Origin: Methanobacteriota archaeon
Lineage (GTDB): Archaea; Thermoplasmatota; Thermoplasmata; UBA10834
Direction: 5' to 3'
DNA length: 26,310 bases
NCBI GenBank assembly: GCA_011391345.1
Contig: JAABQR010000133.1
Coordinates: 1 to 26,310 of the forward strand
Shown: positions 1 to 6,807 of the stretch, in pieces
Layout of the letters: the number at the start of each line of letters is the position of its first letter
Numbering within the stretch: position 1 is the stretch's first letter
Position numbers and translations under genes: made by a program
The notes under the pieces: generated by a model
Seen by the model: only the letters and a program-made list of their open reading frames with translations
What the model was told of the DNA's origin: nothing
Database searches by the model: none

Positions 1-229
1 TGCCGGATGAGTACGTGGCCTCGATGACCTCCCCAGTGTACAGGTTGATGAGATTGACAGTCGCCGTCTCAACCGTTGCACCGTTTGAAGCGTCCAGAAC
101 CAATAGGTTGATATCGTTCATCTCGTCAGCTGCGTCGACGCTCGCCATCGGGAGCGCGACCATGGCGGACAACGCCATTACCAGCACGATGATGGCGGCT
201 GATAGCTTGCTCATTGCACCTGTCTTCAT
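1..229 (-). CDS. Secreted or surface protein, N-terminal part only
   Basis: This reading frame starts at an ATG at 229 and runs off the left edge, leaving 76 residues. Residues 1-34 look like a signal peptide: two lysines near the start (K2, K8), a long hydrophobic stretch (residues 10-30) and an Ala-rich end (ASVDAA). The following residues (INLLVLDASNGATVETATVNL) read like the first strands of an Ig-like or carboxypeptidase-regulatory-like domain, as is common in archaeal surface proteins; that part is inference. A purine-rich stretch (GGGAGGGG) lies 10-15 bases before the ATG on the coding strand, and a TATA box lies near 316. Nothing can be said about the main part of the protein. Codon use is less GC-biased than in the housekeeping genes nearby. 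Confidence 0.6.
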   Translation of the reverse strand, partial: MKTGAMSKLSAAIIVLVMALSAMVALPMASVDAADEMNDINLLVLDASNGATVETATVNLINLYTGEVIEATYSSG

Positions 230-311
230 CCAAATGTCCCCTCCCTCTCCTGGGGACCGGAATCAACGGACCCCCCTATGAGATAGGGTATTCCGGCGAA
301 TAGATTGCCCC

Positions 312-320
312 TTTATAAGC
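312..320 (-). promoter_or_regulatory. TATA box for the secreted protein
   Basis: On the minus strand the sequence reads AAAGCTTATAAAGG, a good archaeal TATA element with an A-rich upstream side. A start site about 25 bases downstream would fall near 290, giving a leader of about 60 bases before the ATG at 229. No experimental support is available. Confidence 0.45.
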
Positions 321-383
321 TTTAGGGGTTCCCGGGGGTGTCACCTGGGCGTTGCCAGCGTGACATGCCAGCACGTCTGGGGC

Positions 384-1541
384 CTATGTGACGATCTTAT
401 CGACCTGGTTAGTCTCGATGGCTCTCCTGACCTCCACCGCCAAGCGCCTGCCCGTGCTCATGTTCGTCCGCCAGGTCGTGTTCCCGTAAGGGTGGCCGAC
501 CCACATGTGCACGTTCGTCCCCCCGCCCACCCTGGGCGCGACATCGTATATGTGGAACTTCAGGTCCTTGTCGACGCATGTCTGGAGGCAGAACGGGCCT
601 ATGATCCCTGGGGCGTAATGCTCCTGGGTCGCCTTCACGTACTTCTCCGCGAGGTCGAACGCCCCCTCGATGAGGGACTCCCTCATCGTCGAAGAGTTGT
701 GTCCGCACACGGTGTACTCCGGGGTCGCCTGCGCCCCCTGCAGTGTCATCTGCTGGGGTGCTGGCAGGCGCACATGTCCGTCCAAGGAGGTCTCGAACCG
801 CCAGTCGACACCTATGAGCTCGATGCGCTCCATCTTCGTCTCGAGGGGAGAGTAGAAGAAGTCGAGGTTGAACACCGGACCTATGACGTACTCCTCTATC
901 CTCGCGTCCTTGAGGTCCTCCTCGGTGATGACGTTGTTGTAGATGAGCTGCCGGGATTTCTCCCTGAACTCCTGGTACGATGCGGCCGTGAAGAACCCTC
1001 TCTCGAGCTTCTTGACCTTGTGGTGGAGCTTGACTATGACGAGCCTGTCGATGTCCTTGGGATCCTTGATACGCTTGGGGAAGGGCAGGCCCGCCTTCTC
1101 CAGAAGCCAATAGTAATCCTTCTCCTCGCCCCGCTCCTCGCTCCTGAGGAGGCTCCTGGTGCCGACGAGCGGCACCGCGAACTCCTCCTCTATCTGCGAC
1201 AGGGGCACATATGATGTGAAGGACCTGTTGGGCACGAACAGGACGTTCTCCTTCCGGAGTCTCGCCTGATACTCCGGCGTCATCATCTCCTTGAACTTCT
1301 TCAGGGTCCAGCACTCGTCGACGACGCCGCGCAGGACCTTCCCTTCCGCGTCCCGCTGGCATTTGAAGTACCTCGAGTAGGTCTTCTCGCGGCCTTCTTG
1401 GCATATGCCAAGGGTCCTGAAACCCTCCTCGACGGCGCCATCGCACACGTCGAGGGCCGAATGCGATGCGACCATCCCGATCTTCGCCTTCTTGAGGTCG
1501 TACCCCTCGAGGGCGCTGAGGATCTTGTCTCTGGAAATCAT
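384..1541 (-). CDS. purP: PurP-family ATP-grasp ligase (formate-dependent FAICAR synthetase)
   Basis: The 385-residue product matches the archaeal PurP family (DUF1246 plus DUF1297, ATP-grasp fold). Members make FAICAR from AICAR, formate and ATP, the step before IMP in archaeal purine synthesis. Visible family features are the N-terminal ASHSALDVCDGA segment with EEGFRT, FVPNRSFTSY, VGTRSLLRSEER before the ATP-grasp core, and the C-terminal HIYDVAPRVGGGTNV segment ending in KIVT. The start chosen is the ATG at 1541, with a GGGGGG-type binding site 7 bases upstream; an in-frame TTG at 1559 lies upstream of that site. The gene ends in TAG at a normal family C-terminus, so UAG acts as a stop here. 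Some archaea carry PurP paralogues of unproven activity, so the family is certain and the exact reaction likely. Confidence 0.88.
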   Translation of the reverse strand: MISRDKILSALEGYDLKKAKIGMVASHSALDVCDGAVEEGFRTLGICQEGREKTYSRYFKCQRDAEGKVLRGVVDECWTLKKFKEMMTPEYQARLRKENVLFVPNRSFTSYVPLSQIEEEFAVPLVGTRSLLRSEERGEEKDYYWLLEKAGLPFPKRIKDPKDIDRLVIVKLHHKVKKLERGFFTAASYQEFREKSRQLIYNNVITEEDLKDARIEEYVIGPVFNLDFFYSPLETKMERIELIGVDWRFETSLDGHVRLPAPQQMTLQGAQATPEYTVCGHNSSTMRESLIEGAFDLAEKYVKATQEHYAPGIIGPFCLQTCVDKDLKFHIYDVAPRVGGGTNVHMWVGHPYGNTTWRTNMSTGRRLAVEVRRAIETNQVDKIVT

Positions 1542-1600
1542 GCTGGTACCCCCCTTCAATCCTATGTGGATGCAGCTCCGGGCCGAGTCATCGGGTTCTT

Positions 1601-1609
1601 GATATTTCT
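1601..1609 (-). promoter_or_regulatory. Possible TATA box for purP
   Basis: The minus strand reads TTAGAAATATCAAG just before the purP leader, overlapping the stop codon of the upstream GNAT gene. A start site about 25 bases downstream would give purP a leader of about 38 bases carrying its ribosome-binding site. This would let purP be transcribed apart from the two genes upstream. Confidence 0.35.
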
Positions 1610-2690
1610 AACTTGAGGGGGGCGCGAACGACATCTCGTCGAGCCTTACCGCGAGCTGGGAATATGTGGGCTTGAACCCGAATCTCTCGTAGAGGGCCTT
1701 GGCCCTCGGGTAGCTCGTGTGCAGATAGGCCGTGGATGCGCGCCCGGCCAGATTCGACAGGCCGCACCTAATGAGCTCGTTGCCGATGCCCTCGCCCTGG
1801 CGCGCGGGCGTGACATATATATCATAGATGAGGCCGGCCTCACCCTCGAGCCGCGTGATGACGAAGCCCCCCTCGGTGGCGAAGACCGAGAACGACCTGT
1901 CCGAGAGCATTCCCCTGAGCCGCATGGACGCTTGGAAACCGCCCTCATCATAGTACTCCGAGAACATGCGGATGAGGTCCTTCCGTCTCTCCTTCGACAA
2001 GGGTTTGATCGAGTGATCGTAACCGCGGGGACCGTCGAGGGACATGCGCCACATGACCATGGGGTCGTAGTGCCTGACGAACCTGCCCATGTCGACGGAG
2101 AAGACCGCCCACTTCTTCCTCGCGACCGCGAGAAACTTGACCAGGCAGTCCGCGGCGACGGCCATGTCCTCGGACGACTGCGCCACGAACATACCCTGCT
2201 TCCTCGGCCCCTCGGACACTATCCTCGCCGTGTCCCCATCGTCCGTGTAGAACCCGAAGGCACACCTGTCCCCCAGGTCCATGCTGACACCCACCATGTG
2301 GGACGTGCCGCTGACATCCGGTTTCGCGCCTCTGTCATCCTGCAGCTCCTCGTCCATGGGTAGGTCGTACGTGGTGCACAGGCTGCACTTGTGATCCATG
2401 CGCGCCTCGACGGCCCGCGAGACGCTCCATCCCTGGGGCCCGAGCACGCGCGCCAAGAGTCTCTTCCTGTTGTCCGCGGCAAGGAGTCTCCCTGCACATC
2501 CGTCGGCGAGTGCTCGGCCCAGCTCCCGGGCGACGTCATCGGACAGCTTGAGCCCTCTCGGGGAGTGCTTCATGAAACCCCGGGAGACCCCTTCCCTGAT
2601 GGGGACGAGTTCGACCGAGACGGCTCCTTCGGGGCCCTTGGCGAGGACCACCTTGGACCTCCCTGCCCGAAGACCATCCTCGGCTGACAA
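1608..2690 (-). CDS. GNAT-domain protein with an unknown N-terminal region
   Basis: The product has 360 residues. The C-terminal part (about 225-350) is a GNAT acyltransferase domain: the acetyl-CoA pyrophosphate-binding motif RQGEGIG is at 297-303 after a beta strand (LIYDIYVTP), and ALYERFGF at 332-339 is the usual closing motif. The first 220 residues are not recognised; they hold one CxxC pair (C102, C105). The substrate cannot be deduced. The start is a TTG at 2690, supported by GGGGTGG about 5 bases upstream; the next in-frame ATG is 39 codons later. The gene starts 15 bases after the stop of the upstream gene (2706-3434), so the two are probably one transcript. A fused or pseudo-GNAT domain in tandem with a degenerate one is possible. 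Confidence 0.75.
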   Translation of the reverse strand: MSAEDGLRAGRSKVVLAKGPEGAVSVELVPIREGVSRGFMKHSPRGLKLSDDVARELGRALADGCAGRLLAADNRKRLLARVLGPQGWSVSRAVEARMDHKCSLCTTYDLPMDEELQDDRGAKPDVSGTSHMVGVSMDLGDRCAFGFYTDDGDTARIVSEGPRKQGMFVAQSSEDMAVAADCLVKFLAVARKKWAVFSVDMGRFVRHYDPMVMWRMSLDGPRGYDHSIKPLSKERRKDLIRMFSEYYDEGGFQASMRLRGMLSDRSFSVFATEGGFVITRLEGEAGLIYDIYVTPARQGEGIGNELIRCGLSNLAGRASTAYLHTSYPRAKALYERFGFKPTYSQLAVRLDEMSFAPPSS

Positions 2691-2705
2691 GAGTCCACCC
2701 CTCGC

Positions 2706-3434
2706 TCAGAAGAAGTAGAAGCCCACGCCAGACTCTTTGGAGCACTTGCCTAGCGCCTCGAGCCTGGTCAGGGTGCCCTCGATCCTGCGGACTATCATCT
2801 TACCCTCAGCAGGGGTCTTCGCTCTCAGGACCTTGACCTCCTCGAGCAGCTTCTCGGCATCCTTGGGCGTCAGCACGGTCTTCTTCTCGCCGAGATCTTC
2901 CACCTTCGCGAGGATCGTGAGGCCGTACTTCTTGGCGAGGCCGGGCACGGGAGAGCCTGACGGGCCGAAGTTGCCCACGCACCCCTTCTTGTTGTCCCAC
3001 GACAGGCCGCAGTTCGCGCATGTGGCGTACATGACGTCGAACTCTACAAGGTCCCACTCCGTCACGGAGTTCGCCTTGTTCGCAGCCGCGAGCACGTCCT
3101 TCTTGCGGTCCGCCGGGACCTTATCGACGAGGATCCAGTTCGTCTTGACATCGTTCACGAACGGGCCGAGGGTCTTGCGGTCCTCTTGGTCCTTGATCTT
3201 CTCCAGGAACAGCTCGTCGCCCTCCGGTTCTTGTCGCGACTTCTTGAGGATCGTATCCAGCTTCTCCTTGCCAAGCTTCGCCGAGGCGGCCTTCAGGTCC
3301 ACGACCTTGTCCACCTCGACCAGGCCCGCCCAGGCGGACGGGTCGTCCACGTACACCTTGGCCAGCGTGAGCTTCTTCGTCTTGCAGAGCGCCTTGTCAG
3401 TTTCCAGTTCCGTAATAGCCATGTTGAGACCCAT
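2706..3434 (-). CDS. Unknown protein with a Cys cluster
   Basis: I do not recognise this 242-residue protein. It is rich in Lys, Glu and Asp and looks cytoplasmic, with no membrane segment or signal peptide. A central cluster CANCGLSWDNKKGC (C139, C142, C152) could bind zinc or an iron-sulfur cluster; the fourth ligand is unclear, with C231 near the C-terminus as one candidate. The C-terminal 60 residues are predicted by eye to be helical and charged. The start is the ATG at 3434, preceded by GGTGA; the frame is open further upstream only through a TTG. It is the first gene of a probable two-gene transcript with the GNAT protein 15 bases downstream, so the two may act together, but nothing shows how. 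Confidence 0.7.
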   Translation of the reverse strand: MGLNMAITELETDKALCKTKKLTLAKVYVDDPSAWAGLVEVDKVVDLKAASAKLGKEKLDTILKKSRQEPEGDELFLEKIKDQEDRKTLGPFVNDVKTNWILVDKVPADRKKDVLAAANKANSVTEWDLVEFDVMYATCANCGLSWDNKKGCVGNFGPSGSPVPGLAKKYGLTILAKVEDLGEKKTVLTPKDAEKLLEEVKVLRAKTPAEGKMIVRRIEGTLTRLEALGKCSKESGVGFYFF

Positions 3435-3527
3435 GGGGTCACCATCCGACAGGCGGTTGACACAGTCCGTGGAGTAATAGTTTTCGCATGCATATTGTCC
3501 AAAGACGAACGGAACGGACCGCAAACG

Positions 3528-3537
3528 ATATATCGAG
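3528..3537. promoter_or_regulatory. Palindromic TATA element between divergent genes
   Basis: The sequence CGATATATCG is self-complementary and lies in the 210-base gap between the minus-strand unknown gene (start 3434) and the plus-strand methyltransferase (start 3645). The AAA just before it on the plus strand resembles an archaeal BRE, favouring transcription to the right, with a start site near 3560 and a leader of about 85 bases. Because the box is symmetric it could also serve the leftward gene. Confidence 0.4.
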
Positions 3538-3644
3538 AGGGGACGGCGGAGACAGAGCGTTAATCTACATGTGGGACCTCATGGATTCCAGGTCCGTTAC
3601 CTGGGATGTTGTGGGCGGGCCCGCACGGCGGAGGAGGGAAGAGC

Positions 3645-5102
3645 ATGACGATGGCGAGCATGAGTGTCTTGTCCAGGAGCGACAAGGAGAATGTGCACGG
3701 GACGGCGCTCCGCATACTGAGCGAGACGGGCGTCAGGGTCGAGAGCGATGATGTGCTCGGCATCCTGGCCAGTGCGGGGGCGAAGGTCGATGCCGGCGCC
3801 CAGAGGGCTTGGCTCGAAGAGGGCATGGTCGCAGAGGCGCTCAGGACCGCACCTAAGAAGGTCCGGATATGCTCCAGAGGCGGGAAGGACCACGTCGTGC
3901 CCGAGGAGGGCGTGCAGCTCATATCGACCGACGGCCAACCGCCGGCGGTCTTGGACCTCGAGAGGGGAGTCAAGAGACCATCGAAGCTGACCGACTTCAA
4001 GGATCTCATCACGCTCGCGGACGCGTTGCCCGAGGTCGATTTCGTGTGGCCACCAGTCGTTGCCACGGACATGCCCTCGGACAAGTCATCATATTACGAG
4101 TTCCTCGTGGCCGTCGCGAACTCGTCAAAACACATCCAGCACGGGGCCGCCTCCTCGGACGAGGCCCGGTTCCAGATAGATGTATGCTCCGCGATCCTGG
4201 GCTCCCAGGATGAGCTGAGGAAGAGACCTATCTTCTCGGACGTGTGCACGCCCATCTCACCTCTCCGGTACGACCGCGGTGAGGCCGAGGCGCTCGTCGA
4301 GCTCGCAAGGGCGGGCGTGCCCGTCGTGCACCTATCCATGGCGATCGCGGGGTCCGTCACTCCCGTGACTGTCGCCGGCTCCCTCGCGGTCATCGCCGCG
4401 GAGAACCTCTGCGGCATCGCGATGTCCCAGGCCGCGAGCCCGGGCGCACCATGCATATACTCGTCGTTCTCTGGCGTCACGGACCTCAAGTCCGGGGTGT
4501 TCCTATGTGGCACGCCCGAAGGCATCCTGATGGACTCGGCCGCCATCGAGATGGCGCACCACTACGGCCTCCCCTGCTGCGCGGGAGGGCCGTCGAACTC
4601 GTCGAGGTCCCTGTCGTCCGAGGCGGGATATCAGACCGGCATGACCGCGCTCGCGTCTCTTCTGACTGGCTCCGACCTCATGGTCGGCCTGGGAGGTCTC
4701 GACCGGGCGGCCATGATGTCCCCGGAGAAGTTGGTCATGGACTGCGAGGCTTTGCGCTGGTTGAGGAGGCTCAGGCAGGGCATCGCGATCGACGATGACC
4801 GGTTCGGGCTGGATGCGATCAAGAGGCAGGGCCCTGGAGGCACGTTCCTATCCGACCCGCACACGCTGAGGCACATGAGGAAGGACCTCATGATACCACA
4901 GGTCACAGGCTATCACTCGCTCGAGCAGCCCGACCCGGTGAGCGATGAGATGATCGCCTTCGCCAAGAGAAGGGTCAAGGAGATCCTGGCATCTCACAAG
5001 CCTCTCCTACTGGACAAGCAGACCGCCGAGAAGGTCGGCGAAGTCGCGAGACGGTACGGGATACTCGGCAAGGACGGCTCACAGATGTTCGAGCACGCCT
5101 GA
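3645..5102 (+). CDS. Trimethylamine methyltransferase (MttB)-family protein, non-pyrrolysine
   Basis: The 485-residue product belongs to the MttB family (COG5598), a TIM-barrel family that moves a methyl group from a quaternary or tertiary amine to a corrinoid protein. Family features include the N-terminal HGTALRILSETGVRVES helix, the segment VHLSMAIAGSVTPVT, the GGPSNSSRS loop (314-322) followed by AGYQ, and the C-terminal helix ending in YGILGKDGSQ. The frame is continuous with no internal TAG, so it is not a pyrrolysine enzyme; by my alignment from memory the Pyl position falls at R321-L323. Non-pyrrolysine members demethylate glycine betaine, proline betaine, carnitine or gamma-butyrobetaine. 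No corrinoid protein or MtbA-like partner is in this window, so the substrate is unknown. The ATG at 3645 has GGAGGAGG upstream; an in-frame upstream start at 3606 is less likely. Confidence 0.85.
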   Translation: MTMASMSVLSRSDKENVHGTALRILSETGVRVESDDVLGILASAGAKVDAGAQRAWLEEGMVAEALRTAPKKVRICSRGGKDHVVPEEGVQLISTDGQPPAVLDLERGVKRPSKLTDFKDLITLADALPEVDFVWPPVVATDMPSDKSSYYEFLVAVANSSKHIQHGAASSDEARFQIDVCSAILGSQDELRKRPIFSDVCTPISPLRYDRGEAEALVELARAGVPVVHLSMAIAGSVTPVTVAGSLAVIAAENLCGIAMSQAASPGAPCIYSSFSGVTDLKSGVFLCGTPEGILMDSAAIEMAHHYGLPCCAGGPSNSSRSLSSEAGYQTGMTALASLLTGSDLMVGLGGLDRAAMMSPEKLVMDCEALRWLRRLRQGIAIDDDRFGLDAIKRQGPGGTFLSDPHTLRHMRKDLMIPQVTGYHSLEQPDPVSDEMIAFAKRRVKEILASHKPLLLDKQTAEKVGEVARRYGILGKDGSQMFEHA

Positions 5103-5106
5103 ACGC

Positions 5107-6807
5107 TCACACGCGCCTCTTGAAGAGTCTCTCCAGGTCGACTGGGGAGAGCACGATCATGGTCGGCCTGCCGTGCTCACAAGTGTACGGGCTCTCGGTC
5201 CTGAGAAGGTCCGAGACCAGCTGCCTCATCTGCGCGTTCGAGAGGGTCTCACCAGCCCTGATCGCAGTGTGACATGCGACCCTCCAGATGATGTCGAGCC
5301 CGAGCCTCCTGTGGGACGGCATCTGGGCCAGTTCCCCGAGTATGTTCCTGAGTGCTGCCTCGCCCTGCGCGACCCCGAGGACCGTCGGGATGGACCTGAG
5401 AGAGTACGAGTCCCCCCCGAACGGCTCCGCGGCGAACCCGGCCCTCTCGACGAGCTCCCTGTTCTCCTCGAGGACCTTCACCTCCGACGGCGTGAGCCGC
5501 AGCACGATGGGCGTCAGCAGTCTCTGCGAGACCTCCTTGCCGGATCTCATGGCAGACAGCACACCCTCGTACACGACGCGTTCGGAGGCCGCGTGCTGGT
5601 CGATGAGCAGAAGGTTCCCGCGTGACTCTGCGAGGATGTATGTGTTCATGATCTGCGCGAGCGGGACGATCGCGGACTGTCGGTCCTGGGCGGGCAGCTC
5701 CTCCACCTGCAGCACCGACTGCAGCGAGGCGACATGACCCTCTGCCTCCTCCGGAGGCCTCGGCTCGAATGACTGTGAGAACCTCGTGAGGTCGTACCTG
5801 AACGTGAGGTCTGGCTCCTTGAGTGCCGACTCGACGCACCTCAGGACGACACCGAGGACTGCTGGTTCGTCATCGAACCTCACCTCCCTCTTCGTCGGAT
5901 GGACGTTGACGTCCACGACCGACGGGTCGACGAACACCCTCAGGACGCCGACAGGATACCTGTCCTTCATGAGTCTGGAACCGTACCCCTTCACGATGGA
6001 CGAGACAATCCTCGGGTTCCTGACCGGCCTGTCGTTGACGAACAGGCGCAAGTCCATAGGAGATGACCGCGTGTGTTCCAGCCGACCGAAGAAGGCCTCG
6101 ACGCGCACGCCGTCGCCGTCGGCCTCGCCATGAAGCATGCCCCCGGCCACCGCGTCGCCGAACGCGGCCGCCAAGGAACCGTTCATGCCTTCGGCCGAAG
6201 AATGGACCAGCTCGAGGCGGTCGTCCGACGAGAATGAGAACGAGATACCGGGCCTGCACAGCATGAAACTGACAACGACATCCCTGCAGTGCGCCAGCTC
6301 TGTGGCCCTCGACTTGACCGACTTCCTGCGCGCGGGCATGTTGCAGAACAGGTCCTCAACGACGACCTCTGTCCCCGGAGGGCAGCCCGCGGGCCGGGGC
6401 CCCTCGGACCTTCCGCCGGACACGAGTATCTCCGTGCCCTCCTGCGCTCCATGGCCCCTCGTCCGGAGGGTCACCTTGGCGACGGAGGCTATGGACGACA
6501 ACGCCTCGCCCCTGAAACCGTAGGATGTGAGTCGCCTGAGGTCATCCACATCCACGATCTTGCTCGTCGCATGCCTGCCGAACGACGCGACGGCATCGCC
6601 AGGGGACATGCCGCACCCGTCGTCCCTGACGGTGATGGACCGCCGACCGCCGTCGACGACGGAGACATGGACCGAATCCGCGCCCGAGTCCAAGGAGTTC
6701 TCGACGAGCTCCTTGACCACCGATGCGGGCCTCTCGACGACCTCACCGGCGGCTATCTTGTTGACAGTGTCGTCATCGAGTACCCTTACCTTTCCCAGCT
6801 GGACCAC
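5107..6807 (-). CDS. mutL: DNA mismatch repair protein MutL
   Basis: The 566-residue product is a complete MutL. The N-terminal GHKL ATPase shows KIAAGEVVERPASVVKELVEN (17-37), DDGCGM (62-67) and TSYGFRGEAL (94-103); the transducer domain carries VDVNVHPTKREVRF (298-311). The C-terminal dimerisation domain carries the endonuclease metal motif DQHAASERVVYE (403-414, DQHAxxExxxxE), ACHTAIRAGE (511-520) and CEHGRP (543-548). It should therefore nick DNA itself, as in organisms without MutH. The start is a GTG at 6807, which places the first 35 bases inside the end of mutS; the family usually starts a few residues before the VLDDDTVNKIAAGE block, which fits. Translation is probably coupled to mutS. 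The pair is bacterial-type and patchy in Archaea, suggesting ancient transfer. Confidence 0.95.
   Translation of the reverse strand: MVQLGKVRVLDDDTVNKIAAGEVVERPASVVKELVENSLDSGADSVHVSVVDGGRRSITVRDDGCGMSPGDAVASFGRHATSKIVDVDDLRRLTSYGFRGEALSSIASVAKVTLRTRGHGAQEGTEILVSGGRSEGPRPAGCPPGTEVVVEDLFCNMPARRKSVKSRATELAHCRDVVVSFMLCRPGISFSFSSDDRLELVHSSAEGMNGSLAAAFGDAVAGGMLHGEADGDGVRVEAFFGRLEHTRSSPMDLRLFVNDRPVRNPRIVSSIVKGYGSRLMKDRYPVGVLRVFVDPSVVDVNVHPTKREVRFDDEPAVLGVVLRCVESALKEPDLTFRYDLTRFSQSFEPRPPEEAEGHVASLQSVLQVEELPAQDRQSAIVPLAQIMNTYILAESRGNLLLIDQHAASERVVYEGVLSAMRSGKEVSQRLLTPIVLRLTPSEVKVLEENRELVERAGFAAEPFGGDSYSLRSIPTVLGVAQGEAALRNILGELAQMPSHRRLGLDIIWRVACHTAIRAGETLSNAQMRQLVSDLLRTESPYTCEHGRPTMIVLSPVDLERLFKRRV

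Noticed and set aside
384..386. Possible pyrrolysine readthrough at the TAG ending purP
   Set aside because: The protein ends at the usual family C-terminus (KIVT), so the TAG is a normal stop; the following in-frame codons resemble nothing.
360..1214. 284-codon plus-strand frame opposite purP
   Set aside because: The opposite strand encodes a complete PurP-family protein; the plus-strand product is low-complexity (Arg, Leu, Val, Pro, His).
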